Of a stretch of 64,000 nt of DNA, positions 35,214-43,908 are shown one piece after another. The notes beneath the pieces are model-generated. The model had not been told where the DNA came from. It searched no databases and saw only the letters and a program-made list of their open reading frames with translations. The translations under genes and the position numbers were made by a program. The stretch's first letter is position 1, and each line of letters opens with the position of its first letter. This DNA comes from Gemmatimonadales bacterium UBA2982. Its GTDB lineage: Bacteria > Gemmatimonadota > Gemmatimonadetes > Longimicrobiales > Gaopeijiaceae. The stretch is from the NCBI GenBank assembly GCA_002347035.1, contig DEAM01000015.1, positions 5,404 through 69,403 on the forward strand, written 5' to 3'.

Positions 35214-38200
35214 GAGTCACCGCCCTCGGGTCCCACGCGATTCAGTCGCTCAAAATACTCTAGCACCAGTTGCCGCACCGCTGGCGTCAGGCGGCGAAGC
35301 TGCTCTCCGTCAGGAAGCTCATAGGGCATGACGCCAAGCTGCTGGGCAGTCAAGGGTACAACTTGCCCCCTCTCAAAGGCCCCAGGCTCCTCGGACTCTC
35401 GCTCTTCAGAAAACTCTTCCTTTTCCAAAGCTCTACCTGCATCAAGCAAACGATGAAAAAGGCGTTCCTGGTCTCTTAGTATCTCGGACGTCAGTCGGCC
35501 CTCGGCAAGCTGCTGAGCAAGAATCTCAGCCTGCCGGGATAGTTCTTCCAGGTCTCCTAGCGTACCGTCTGCTCCGGGTTGCTCTGCTAGCTGACCCAGA
35601 TCACTGGCCACCATCTGTTGCTGATCAGAAATGTCTTGCATCTGCTGTCGCTCAGCCTGCTCTCCCAAACGCATGGGAACAAGCTCTCCCGTCTGAGAAA
35701 CGAGTTCGCCCTGTCTCTGAGCTAGCTGCCCAAGTTGCTCTACCATATCCTGACCACTCTGCCCTTCGCCCACTGGGCCCGGTGCTTGCGCCCCCGCCAT
35801 AGCCATTAGTGCCAGCTGATTCAGATCGCCGACAGCCTGCTCTGCTCTGGCACCCGGCGTCGCTGAGGAGGACCTACGGCTATCTAGGGCATCAGCAGTA
35901 CGCTGCAACGACTCCATCGCCTGGCCAATTTGAGCTGACAAAGCAGGGTCCACGTCTGATGACTGAACACCCGCCTGAAGGTTCTCCGCAAGGTTCTCAA
36001 CACCTCGTAGAATCGATGCTTGATCACTCCTCATTTCAGCCAACTCGTCCTGACTCGCGGCGTCCATTCGGTTCCGAAGATTAGACTGACTTCGTGCTAG
36101 TGAGAGGGCATCGTCAGCGGTCTGCTGCATTGCAGCCTGGGCTTGCTCCATAGTCATCTGTGTCATGGCATCCTGAGCCTGCTCAAGTTGCGAAGCGGCC
36201 TCCTCCAACTGATCAGCGGCCTGATCCGCCTGGTCTCCCGCATCTTGGCTATCTCCCTGGCTAGCTTGGTCCTGGGCTTGTTCCATACGATCCCGGGCTT
36301 CCGAAATCGTCTCCCGAGCCTCCTCTACTTGCTGCGATGCACTCTCTTCTTCGAGTTCTTCCAGGCGCTGTGCTAGGCTCTCCATACGCTCATCAAGTTC
36401 CGCAGTCTGATCAGCCAAGTCTGCTTGTTGATCGGCACGTAACTCCGGATCATCCTCCCGCATTGCATCTGCGAGAGCACGCTCTTGCCGGGCTAATTCC
36501 TCGGCCTCCTGCGTAGTCGCCCGAAAGTCCTGTTCTAAAGCCGCTCTCTGAAAACGCTCGAGCGCAGCCTCAAGGCGATCGCGAAACTCATCCTGCTGCC
36601 CTGCTAGTTGGTCCAGGGACTGCTGGTCTTCCTCAGGGTCTTGGGATATAGCTTCCTCTGAATCACCTGGCTCAGCATTCATCTCCTCGGTACCAAGCTG
36701 TCTGAGGAGATCTTGAAGCTCTTGAAGTTCATCTGTTAGTTCGGGATCGGCCTGACCAGCGTCAACCATCCGCTGCTCCAGCTCCTGCATCTCGACTAAA
36801 AGCGAATCCACTTGATCTACCAGTTGAGCCTGTTCTTCCAGAGCCCTAAGGAGTTCCTCTCGTTCCTCAAAGTCTGGCTCATCGAGTGACGGGTTAGCGG
36901 CATCTTCGATCTGATTCGCATCCGAAAGAGATTGTTCTAGGTTTTCCTCTGCCTGGCGAGCGACCTCAGCCATAAGTTCTTCAAGTCGCTCAGCAGCACT
37001 TTCTAAGGTCGCCTCGACTTCTCTACGAAGCTCGCCCGTGTCTTGCATCCTTAGAGCATACTCTGGGGACTCACCAGTCTGAGAGACCGGATTGTTATCC
37101 ACGACCCGGGCGAAGTACCGCAAAGTATCTCCGGGTAGTAAGCCCCTTGTAGTCAGGTCAAGAATGGGACGAGCGAGCGCAGCTCGTGTCCCAGCCATAT
37201 CAAGACTCTGGACCACTGGCTCATCCCTTTCACCAAATGCCGTAACCCGATAAGAGACCAATTCCAACCGGCTGAGCCCATAGTCATCACGGCCGTCAAC
37301 GACCAGTGGCTGACGGAGGCTCAGTGGCATAACTGTGTCTTGGCCTGGAAGAAGAATCGCAACATTCGGAGCGGAGTCGGAGACCATCACGATTTCGACT
37401 GGGTCCGGATAAATCACAGCCTCGGTACCAGAAATGTCTCGGAATTGCCAGTCGAACAAACCGTTTGCCCTGGGAGTCCAAACCCCCTGGAACGCAAGTC
37501 CGTCGACTTCGAGCAGAAGACTGGTTGCACCAGCAGAATCAACAAGTTCAACGTTTGATAACGGTCGGCTTGCCAATCCTTCGAAAGTAAGGCGGCTACC
37601 GACTGGCAGCCTTAGAGGCGGAGCATCCCCTCGATACTCGTCCGGGGCCATGCGGGTATGGGGTGGATACGTCACCCCTATCACAAGGTCACTCACGAAA
37701 AGTGGATCGATAGGGATGATCCTATACGTCTCAGTCTCTTCGCCCTCTGACGTCCGGACCCGATACTCTGTAGCTGCAGATACAGCTTGAAAAACGTAGG
37801 AAGCACGTCCTTCCGACACTTCGAGTTGTTGTGTGCGAGAGACGTCTCCTGCAGACTGCCATGCCACCTGAACACCGAGCCTTCCTAATGCTTCGATATC
37901 AATTCGAACATCCGTGCCCCGTAGGACCTCAACACTTCCTGGACTTACTAAAAGCTGAGGTAGAACGGGATCCAGCATCGTGCTGATAGGGGAGGATACC
38001 CCAGCCCACACTTTCGCTGTGCGGTTTGGTGCAGAAAAACCCAGAGAAACAAGGGTGATGCACGAAACAGTCGCGGCGATAAGCCCTCGACGCGTCCAGG
38101 CAGCCACCTCGTTGCCAAGGTCACCAACCAAATCCCGAGGCTTCTGGGCGTCTAGGTCAGAAGCTGTGTCTCTAACTGCGTGGATAGCAAGCGATCCAGA

Positions 38201-38554
38201 TACACCTTCTGGAACCGACCGTGTGAGTTCTAGTGCCCCCCGGACGATCCCTGGTCTAAGGCCAGCAGCCCTCTCGATCGATCGCGATAAAGGAATCTCC
38301 CCAAACCATCTCTTCGCTCCGACTCTGAAAACCAAAATTCCCGCAGCAATCCATACGACGATGAGAGCATCAAACAGCGCGGGTACGTCGCTACCTTGCC
38401 GCCATCCTTCATTGCCCGCAGCCAACCACGCAGTAATAAGGAAGCACACCACTCCCGCGGAAATCCAAAGGCCTATTGCAATAGCAGCCTTCTTGCGAAG
38501 GTGGTCTTTGACCCAGGAAACCCTATCCGTCAGTCGTCGAGAAGATGGGCTCAC
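35210..38554 (-). CDS. DUF4175-family membrane protein with long Gln/Glu-rich coiled coil
   Basis: 1114 residues. Two hydrophobic helices near residues 24-46 and 65-80 and a third near 158-175 anchor it; the next 300 residues are a beta-rich exported region (VLRGTDVRIDIEALG, IGVTYPPHTRMAPDEYRG, DDYGLSRLELVSYRV) as in DUF4175. From about 520 to 1000 the chain is extremely rich in Glu, Gln, Ala, Asp (LEELMAEVARQAEENLEQSL, DAGDQADQAADQLEEAASQLEQ), which predicts very long coiled coils. The C terminus is QQLGVMPYELPDGEQLRRL. DUF4175 proteins have no known reaction and are found with MoxR/BatA-type gene sets. Overlaps of four bases tie it to DUF4159 and the TPR gene. Confidence 0.82.
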   Translation of the reverse strand: MSPSSRRLTDRVSWVKDHLRKKAAIAIGLWISAGVVCFLITAWLAAGNEGWRQGSDVPALFDALIVVWIAAGILVFRVGAKRWFGEIPLSRSIERAAGLRPGIVRGALELTRSVPEGVSGSLAIHAVRDTASDLDAQKPRDLVGDLGNEVAAWTRRGLIAATVSCITLVSLGFSAPNRTAKVWAGVSSPISTMLDPVLPQLLVSPGSVEVLRGTDVRIDIEALGRLGVQVAWQSAGDVSRTQQLEVSEGRASYVFQAVSAATEYRVRTSEGEETETYRIIPIDPLFVSDLVIGVTYPPHTRMAPDEYRGDAPPLRLPVGSRLTFEGLASRPLSNVELVDSAGATSLLLEVDGLAFQGVWTPRANGLFDWQFRDISGTEAVIYPDPVEIVMVSDSAPNVAILLPGQDTVMPLSLRQPLVVDGRDDYGLSRLELVSYRVTAFGERDEPVVQSLDMAGTRAALARPILDLTTRGLLPGDTLRYFARVVDNNPVSQTGESPEYALRMQDTGELRREVEATLESAAERLEELMAEVARQAEENLEQSLSDANQIEDAANPSLDEPDFEEREELLRALEEQAQLVDQVDSLLVEMQELEQRMVDAGQADPELTDELQELQDLLRQLGTEEMNAEPGDSEEAISQDPEEDQQSLDQLAGQQDEFRDRLEAALERFQRAALEQDFRATTQEAEELARQERALADAMREDDPELRADQQADLADQTAELDERMESLAQRLEELEEESASQQVEEARETISEARDRMEQAQDQASQGDSQDAGDQADQAADQLEEAASQLEQAQDAMTQMTMEQAQAAMQQTADDALSLARSQSNLRNRMDAASQDELAEMRSDQASILRGVENLAENLQAGVQSSDVDPALSAQIGQAMESLQRTADALDSRRSSSATPGARAEQAVGDLNQLALMAMAGAQAPGPVGEGQSGQDMVEQLGQLAQRQGELVSQTGELVPMRLGEQAERQQMQDISDQQQMVASDLGQLAEQPGADGTLGDLEELSRQAEILAQQLAEGRLTSEILRDQERLFHRLLDAGRALEKEEFSEERESEEPGAFERGQVVPLTAQQLGVMPYELPDGEQLRRLTPAVRQLVLEYFERLNRVGPEGGDS

Positions 38555-39216
38555 GTCACAGCCTGACCAAGGGCATAGAGGAAGAGGTTTATACCCATTC
38601 TCAAAGCCTGCTCACGGGTCTCAGGAGGGTCTTCGTGAACGCTCTCGTCCTCCCAGCCATCCCCGAGATCAGACTCGAAAGAATAAAACACAACCAATCG
38701 CCCCTCATAGAAAATACCAAAGGCCTGAGGGGCGCCACCGTCATGCTCATGAACCTTCGGCAACCCGTCTGGAAACTCATAAAAAACATGAAATATGGGA
38801 TGGTCCGGTGGAATTTCAGTCAACTCAGCGTCGGGAAATATTTCTGCCATCTCCCTTCGAAAAGATTCATCAAGGCCGTAGTTGTCATCCGCATGAAGGA
38901 ATCCACCCCCAAGCAAGTACGACCGAAGGGCAGTCCGCTCACTAGGTGTAAAAGCAACATTCCCATGGCCCGTCATATATAGATATGGGTGATCACTTAA
39001 AGACGGATCAAGCGCTCTAACACTGACCTCGCTGCGGGAAACTGATATTCCTGACCGTTCCCTGATTGCCGATAACAAATTCGGCAGCGAGGATGGATTC
39101 GCGTACCAATCCCCACCGCCCTCATACTGGAGGCGTGCGATTCCAATCGAGTCTAGTGGGGCTGGCCCAGGCATAACTGCTAAAGCAGTTATGCTGACCA
39201 GGAGGGTCAGATTCAT
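38551..39216 (-). CDS. DUF4159 domain protein
   Basis: 221 residues. A short signal (MNLTLLVSITALAVMPGPAP) is followed by DUF4159: ARLQYEGGGDWYANPSSL, HPYLYMTGHGNVAFTPSER, LRSYLLGGGFLHADDNYGLDESF, and HPIFHVFYEFPDGLPKVHEH. The GGGFLHADDNYG block resembles the elbow of GATase-like folds. DUF4159 genes usually sit with MoxR ATPase, DUF58 and BatA-type von Willebrand genes; none of these is adjacent here. It overlaps rsmI and DUF4175 by four bases each. Function unknown. Confidence 0.86.
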   Translation of the reverse strand: MNLTLLVSITALAVMPGPAPLDSIGIARLQYEGGGDWYANPSSLPNLLSAIRERSGISVSRSEVSVRALDPSLSDHPYLYMTGHGNVAFTPSERTALRSYLLGGGFLHADDNYGLDESFRREMAEIFPDAELTEIPPDHPIFHVFYEFPDGLPKVHEHDGGAPQAFGIFYEGRLVVFYSFESDLGDGWEDESVHEDPPETREQALRMGINLFLYALGQAVT

Positions 39217-40061
39217 CCCGAATTCCTGCTGCGCTGAAGTTCGTGCACGATACGGTACGCTTCATTTCGCGCTAAGGCGAGGCTCTCAGCTACTTCCTTC
39301 GCGACCTCAGACGGCTTCATCCCGCGATCTAAGAGATCATTGCACAGCGCCCTCGCCTCCACAGCTTGCGCTGCCTCATCCAGAATCTGCTCATTCGGGG
39401 CGATCACCAGCGTGACCTCACCCTTTGGTACAGACTCGCGATAGTGAGCAGCCAACTCAGTCAGCGTACCGCGCATAATCTCTTCATGCACTTTTGTGAG
39501 TTCGCGAGCTACAGCTCCCTGACGATCATGTCCGCACTTTTCAGCTAGTTCATCCAAAAGAACCACAAGGCGCCGGGGTGACTCGAATAAAACTACGGTC
39601 TCGTTACTCAGAGCAACTCTCTCAAAGAAAGCTTTCCTCTTATTACCCTTTCGCTCTGGAAAGCCTAGGAAGGCAAACCTTTCACTAGGAAGTCCTGAGG
39701 CAATAAGGGCGGAAAGAACCGCGCTGGGTCCCGGGATTGGTACTACTCGATGGCCGGACTCAATAGCTCCCGCGACCGTCCTTCCTCCAGGGTCCGATAC
39801 AAGGGGTGTACCTGCGTCTGACAATAGTGCTAGATCTTCACCATTGGATAACCAAGACAAGATACGCTTTGAGCGTTCCCGCTCATTGTGGGCGTGAAGC
39901 GACACGAGCGGCGCTTTGGACCCCGCCTTCTGCGCTAACAGCCTGCTCCTACGCGTATCCTCCGTGAGGATGCGATCAACGCTCCGAAGCGTTTCCTCGG
40001 CGCGCGGTGAGATGTCCCCAAGATTTCCTATCGGGGTGCTAACCAAGTACAGGGTGCCCAA
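39213..40061 (-). CDS. rsmI: 16S rRNA (cytidine-1402-2'-O)-methyltransferase
   Basis: RsmI methylates C1402 in the decoding centre of 16S rRNA. The 282 residues have the tetrapyrrole-methylase fold: LYLVSTPIGNLGDISPRA at the start, AEDTR-like TEDTRRSRLL, LLSDAGTPLVSDPGG and IPGPSAVLSALIASGLP. It follows trxA by 13 bases and overlaps DUF4159 by four, so it heads the envelope operon rather than sitting apart. Confidence 0.96.
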   Translation of the reverse strand: MGTLYLVSTPIGNLGDISPRAEETLRSVDRILTEDTRRSRLLAQKAGSKAPLVSLHAHNERERSKRILSWLSNGEDLALLSDAGTPLVSDPGGRTVAGAIESGHRVVPIPGPSAVLSALIASGLPSERFAFLGFPERKGNKRKAFFERVALSNETVVLFESPRRLVVLLDELAEKCGHDRQGAVARELTKVHEEIMRGTLTELAAHYRESVPKGEVTLVIAPNEQILDEAAQAVEARALCNDLLDRGMKPSEVAKEVAESLALARNEAYRIVHELQRSRNSG

Positions 40062-40074
40062 TGGAGGGGCCTGG

Positions 40075-40413
40075 CTAAGTAAGATGCGCCAGAATTTTCT
40101 CCTCCAGATGGGTCCGAGGGACTGCCCCTACCACCTGGTCAACCATTTCACCATCCTTGAAAAACAGGATACTCGGAATCGACATGACTCGGAACTGTGC
40201 GGTAATCTTGGGATTGGCATCCACATCAACTTTGCCTACACGAAGACCTTTTTCCTGATACTCGTCAGCAAGCTCACTGACAATTGGTGCTACCATGCGA
40301 CATGGTCCGCACCAGGTCGCCCAAAAATCAATCATGTGAAGTCCTTCACCCTGTTCGACCTCTTCTACAAAGTTCCCATCCGTGACCTCTATCACTGCCT
40401 CGCTCATTGACAT
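40075..40413 (-). CDS. trxA: Thioredoxin
   Basis: 112-residue cytoplasmic thioredoxin with the WCGPC active site at residues 34-38 and the cis-Pro in SIPSILFF. It reduces disulfides in enzymes such as ribonucleotide reductase. GGAGAG upstream of the first ATG supports the start; a second ATG lies two codons in. It is divergent from the methylmalonyl-CoA epimerase gene and followed by rsmI after 13 bases. Confidence 0.96.
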   Translation of the reverse strand: MSMSEAVIEVTDGNFVEEVEQGEGLHMIDFWATWCGPCRMVAPIVSELADEYQEKGLRVGKVDVDANPKITAQFRVMSIPSILFFKDGEMVDQVVGAVPRTHLEEKILAHLT

Positions 40414-40424
40414 CCTCGCTCTCC

Positions 40425-40453
40425 TTGTCGCCCTGTGATTCCTAATGTAGCAT
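40425..40453 (+). promoter_or_regulatory. Predicted promoter for leaderless methylmalonyl-CoA epimerase transcript
   Basis: TTGTCG (40425-40430), 17-base spacer, TAGCAT (40448-40453), six bases, then ATG at 40460. The predicted +1 falls on the A of the start codon, and no Shine-Dalgarno is present. Confidence 0.55.
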
Positions 40454-40459
40454 CTGACA

Positions 40460-40870
40460 ATGACTCAGTCCCAGGAGACGGGCCGTCGGCTCGATCACGT
40501 CGCGGTGGCCGTTAAGTCAATCGAAGAAAGTCGTCACCTCTTTGAACTCATCTCAGGCGAAGTTTGCTCGACTCCTGAGACCTTATCTGAACAAGGAGTC
40601 CGTGTCGCCTTCGTGGGTCGCTTGGAATTGGTCGAACCACTCGATATGAATTCGGGGACTGCAAGGTTTCTGCAGCGACATGGTCAGGGGCTTCATCACG
40701 TCGCCTACCAAACCGATGACCTTGATGGAGACCTTGTAGAACTTAAAGCCAGGGGCTTAGAACTCATCGATGAAACCCCGAGAAATGGTGCCTCAGGCCA
40801 TCGAGTGGCTTTCCTTAGTCCCTCGAGCACCAATGGGGTTCTGATCGAGCTAGTCGAACGCCCTGCTTAA
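40460..40870 (+). CDS. mce: Methylmalonyl-CoA epimerase
   Basis: 136-residue vicinal-oxygen-chelate protein that interconverts (R)- and (S)-methylmalonyl-CoA in propionate metabolism. The metal ligands fit the family: LDHVAVAV near the start, GQGLHHVAYQT in the middle, and IELVE at the end. Its small size and two-repeat layout are usual. It is the first plus-strand gene after trxA. The partners (methylmalonyl-CoA mutase, propionyl-CoA carboxylase) are not in the window. Confidence 0.93.
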   Translation: MTQSQETGRRLDHVAVAVKSIEESRHLFELISGEVCSTPETLSEQGVRVAFVGRLELVEPLDMNSGTARFLQRHGQGLHHVAYQTDDLDGDLVELKARGLELIDETPRNGASGHRVAFLSPSSTNGVLIELVERPA

Positions 40871-40919
40871 GCTTCTGTCCTATACAACCTGTTACGGACC
40901 CTCAGTAAATGACTCGGGA

Positions 40920-40925
40920 TAGAAT
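40920..40925 (+). promoter_or_regulatory. -10 box placed for a leaderless transcript of the DUF4296-like gene
   Basis: TAGAAT (5/6 match to TATAAT) ends seven bases before the ATG at 40932, so transcription would begin at the start codon. I see no convincing -35 box and no ribosome binding site. Confidence 0.45.
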
Positions 40926-40931
40926 CACCCT

Positions 40932-41258
40932 ATGCGATATAAGTTAGCACTTCCTGCAATCATCTTTTTCCATACTGCATGTGGTGGGAATACCAATCCG
41001 ATTGCTAACCCTGATGTCATTGACCGGGATACGTTTATAACGGTCTTCGTCGACCTGAGGCTCGCGGCAGTAGAGTCAGAAGATTTTGTCATCACGGACT
41101 CTGCCCGAGACCAGATCTTGTCGAGCCACGGAATCGACAGCGAGTCGCTCGTGCTCTTTGCAGATGTGTATGGATCGGACGTCGAGTTCATGCGTGATGT
41201 TTGGAACGATGTCGAGCGGTTATTTGGGGAGCGTACTACTGGGGACTTCGAACGTTAG
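40932..41258 (+). CDS. Small lipoprotein resembling DUF4296
   Basis: 108 residues. The N terminus MRYKLALPAIIFFHTAC ends in a lipobox-like HTAC at Cys17. The mature part is helical and follows the DUF4296 pattern: VIDRDTFITVFVDLRLAAVES, a linker, LSSHGIDSESLVLFADVYGSDVEFMRDVWNDVERLF. DUF4296 is mostly a Bacteroidota/FCB family of unknown function, so the assignment is by pattern only. It lies 61 bases after the epimerase gene. Confidence 0.65.
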   Translation: MRYKLALPAIIFFHTACGGNTNPIANPDVIDRDTFITVFVDLRLAAVESEDFVITDSARDQILSSHGIDSESLVLFADVYGSDVEFMRDVWNDVERLFGERTTGDFER

Positions 41259-41275
41259 ACAGATATTTCCCTCTC

Positions 41276-41878
41276 CTAGCTCCCAACTGGGATCCTAAGC
41301 CCTAAAGCAAGGGATTCCCGGTCTCCTAAAGAAGCTCCTGCTCGCACCATCCAATCTGATGATAAGACAATATCGAGTCCCAAGTCTAAGACACCAGCAA
41401 ACCCAACACTCTCACCGTCTAGTGTGGAAATATCGAAAACCACGTGTCCTCCCACATAAGGACTAAGTGTGACGTCCCCACCGGACCCGCTCCAGCCCAG
41501 AATAATGCCTAGAGGAGCAGTAACAATCGTCTCAGAACCAACCCCGACTCCGCCCCCACCCCACCAGATTACGTCGATCTCTGAACCTTCAACCGCTCGT
41601 GCAAGGTAGCCAGATACGTCTAAACCAACCGAGTACGCTAGATCACCAGAAGTGTCTTCTTGGGCAACAGCAGCTCGGTACCCCAGTCCCACGGGCCCAG
41701 CGGAGTGCCGAACCGTAGCCAAACCCCCAAGATCTCCACCCGATGGGTTAAGCATAAAAAGACTCAGCCCTCCAGGGACCACGGGGCTGATCAAAGGTGG
41801 GCTGTCCCAGAGGATCTGACTGGAAACCGGCGTTGTGAACAGTGCCAAGAGAGCAACCACGGTCAGAGATCGAAGCAC
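41276..41878 (-). CDS. Putative small outer-membrane barrel protein
   Basis: 200 residues. A signal peptide (MLRSLTVVALLALFTTPVSS/Q) is followed by glycine-rich amphipathic strands (GPVGLGYRAAVAQE, SEIDVIWWGGGGVGVGSE, LSPYVGGHVVFDIS, WMVRAGASLGDRESLALGLRIPV) as in small barrels. The start is GTG with CGGAGGAG close upstream. It converges with the DUF4296-like gene and is divergent from ridA. No named family recognised. Confidence 0.65.
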   Translation of the reverse strand: MLRSLTVVALLALFTTPVSSQILWDSPPLISPVVPGGLSLFMLNPSGGDLGGLATVRHSAGPVGLGYRAAVAQEDTSGDLAYSVGLDVSGYLARAVEGSEIDVIWWGGGGVGVGSETIVTAPLGIILGWSGSGGDVTLSPYVGGHVVFDISTLDGESVGFAGVLDLGLDIVLSSDWMVRAGASLGDRESLALGLRIPVGS

Positions 41879-41933
41879 TGGGCTCCTCCGTAGGGTTTAT
41901 GTTTAACGATGGTAGGTTCCTGACACACCGGAG

Positions 41934-42329
41934 ATGCAAGTGTCGTTCCAACGCTCATTCAGCGGAGCTCCTTGGGAGAGCCAAATCGGCTATTGCAGAG
42001 CACTCCGAGCTGATGACCAAATATTCATAACGGGGACCGCCCCAGTAACTCAAGATGGTGCAGTGCATGCTCCTGGGGACGGCTACGAACAAACAATACG
42101 CTGCCTCGATATTATCCAAGAAGCACTCGCTAGCCTTGGAGCAGGGATAGAGCACGTGGTCCGCACCAGGATTTTTGTGACTGACATTGAGCGCTGGGAG
42201 GAGTACGGCAAAGCCCACCGAGAGTTTTTTGGTCTGCATCCACCAGCAACGACACTAGTTGAGGTCAGGCGACTTATTCACCCAGATATGCTCATTGAAA
42301 TCGAGGCAGATGCAGTCGTTAGAGAATGA
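41934..42329 (+). CDS. RidA family (YjgF/YER057c/UK114) protein
   Basis: 131 residues of the RidA family, whose members hydrolyse reactive enamine/imine intermediates made by PLP enzymes. The chain shows GAPWESQIGYCRALRADDQIFITGTAPVT, a middle ASLGAGIEHVVRTRIFVTDI, and the Arg of the active-site pocket in HVVRTRIFV plus the end block IEIEADAVV. The PPATTLVEVRRLIHPDMLIEIEAD tail is typical. CCGGAG lies directly before the ATG. Whether it is true RidA or another subfamily needs a tree. Confidence 0.9.
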   Translation: MQVSFQRSFSGAPWESQIGYCRALRADDQIFITGTAPVTQDGAVHAPGDGYEQTIRCLDIIQEALASLGAGIEHVVRTRIFVTDIERWEEYGKAHREFFGLHPPATTLVEVRRLIHPDMLIEIEADAVVRE

Positions 42330-42341
42330 CGTAGTTCGAGA

Positions 42342-43892
42342 TCACTCCCATTCGATGGTCGCCGGCGGCTTAGAGCTCACGTCGTACGTGACACGGTTCA
42401 CTCCTTCCACCTCGTTAATGATCCTGGTCGAGATACGACGAAGTACCTCGTTCGGAAATTGATACCAGTCTGCTGTCATGCCATCGCGAGAAGTTACCGC
42501 CCGCAAGGCGAGTACATTCTCGTACGTGCGAGCATCGCCCATTACACCGACTGAACGCACAGGTAAAAGAACCGCTAAAGCCTGCCAGATCTCATCATAC
42601 AGGTCAGCTGCACGAATTTCGTCCAGGTAGATCGCATCGGCTTCTCGCAGCACAGCTAAACGCTCATTAGTTACTTCTCCAAGAATCCGGATCGCTAACC
42701 CAGGGCCAGGAAACGGGTGACGCTTTACAAAATCATCAGGGAGGCCCAACTCCCGACCAACCTGCCTTACTTCATCTTTGAATAACTCTTTGAGCGGCTC
42801 GACTAAATCGAATGGCACTTCATCGGGAAGACCGCCCACGTTGTGGTGTGACTTGATCATCACAGACGGGCCACCTACTGATACCGATTCAATCACGTCC
42901 GGATAGAGCGTTCCCTGAACCAGGAACCGGGCGCCGGTACCTTCCCGCTTTGCCGCCGCATCAAAGACTTCAATAAACCGCTTTCCGATAGCTTTACGCT
43001 TCGCTTCCGGGTCGACAACACCCGCTAGATCCTCTAAGAAGAGGTCGGCTACATTCTCAACTACCAGCCTCATTTCGTAGTGTGACCGGAACATCGTCTC
43101 GACCTGATCCCGCTCGTTCTTACGAAGCAGACCATGATCAACAAAAATGCAGGTTAGGCGGTCTCCAATCGCCCTATGGACAAGCATTGCTGCGACCGAT
43201 GAATCAACTCCGCCAGAGAGCCCGCAAATTACGCTGCTATCTCCGACTTGTTCACGGATCTTTTCGATAGTGTCTTCAATAAAAGCACCAGCTGTCCAGG
43301 TAGAACGGCATCCCGCAACCTCAAAAAGAAAATTTGAAATTATCTCTCGACCGCGGTCCGTGTGGGCAACTTCAGGATGAAACTGAACACCGTAAATCGG
43401 CCTATCCTTCGCTCGGAATGCAGCAGTCGGCAGTGTCGCAGTAGAAGCTATCCGATCGTACCCCTCGGGTGGCTCATCAACATGGTCTCCGTGAGAACAC
43501 CAGACTGTTGTGTGTTCTCCAGATCCGAATCCAGCAAACAGCTTGTCACCATTAACTGCAGTAAGCTCGGCCCGTCCATATTCACGGTGTCCCCGCTTCA
43601 CATCACCACCTTCAATATGAGCTATGAGCTGCATCCCATAGCAGATACCCAAGATAGGAAAGCCAGCTTCTAGTAATTCAGGATCCGTTTTAGGAACATC
43701 GTCGTCGTACACGGACGAAGGTCCTCCGGAAAGAATGACCGCGGCAGGATCCCATGCACGAATCCAATCAAGTGACCGTGTGGGTGGATGAATCTCACAG
43801 TAGACCTCCTCTTCCCTGATGCTCCGTGCGATCAGCTGCGTGAACTGCGAACCGAAGTCAAGGATCAGTACCCGGTCATGTTCGTGACTCAT
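42342..43892 (-). CDS. guaA: GMP synthase (glutamine-hydrolysing)
   Basis: 516 residues with an N-terminal class I glutamine amidotransferase ([17 protein letters not shown], nucleophile in [19 protein letters not shown]) and a C-terminal ATP-pyrophosphatase ([15 protein letters not shown], dimer block [14 protein letters not shown], end [15 protein letters not shown]). It converts XMP to GMP. It is the last gene of the long minus-strand array, 16 bases after proS, and converges with ridA. Confidence 0.97.
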   Translation of the reverse strand: MSHEHDRVLILDFGSQFTQLIARSIREEEVYCEIHPPTRSLDWIRAWDPAAVILSGGPSSVYDDDVPKTDPELLEAGFPILGICYGMQLIAHIEGGDVKRGHREYGRAELTAVNGDKLFAGFGSGEHTTVWCSHGDHVDEPPEGYDRIASTATLPTAAFRAKDRPIYGVQFHPEVAHTDRGREIISNFLFEVAGCRSTWTAGAFIEDTIEKIREQVGDSSVICGLSGGVDSSVAAMLVHRAIGDRLTCIFVDHGLLRKNERDQVETMFRSHYEMRLVVENVADLFLEDLAGVVDPEAKRKAIGKRFIEVFDAAAKREGTGARFLVQGTLYPDVIESVSVGGPSVMIKSHHNVGGLPDEVPFDLVEPLKELFKDEVRQVGRELGLPDDFVKRHPFPGPGLAIRILGEVTNERLAVLREADAIYLDEIRAADLYDEIWQALAVLLPVRSVGVMGDARTYENVLALRAVTSRDGMTADWYQFPNEVLRRISTRIINEVEGVNRVTYDVSSKPPATIEWE

Positions 43893-43908
43893 CCCTGAAT
43901 GCCCATCA

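Noticed and set aside
37980..38945. 321-residue frame on the plus strand opposite DUF4175/DUF4159
   Set aside because: It has no family motifs, crosses two well-supported genes and has the Arg/Pro/Ser-rich composition of antisense frames.
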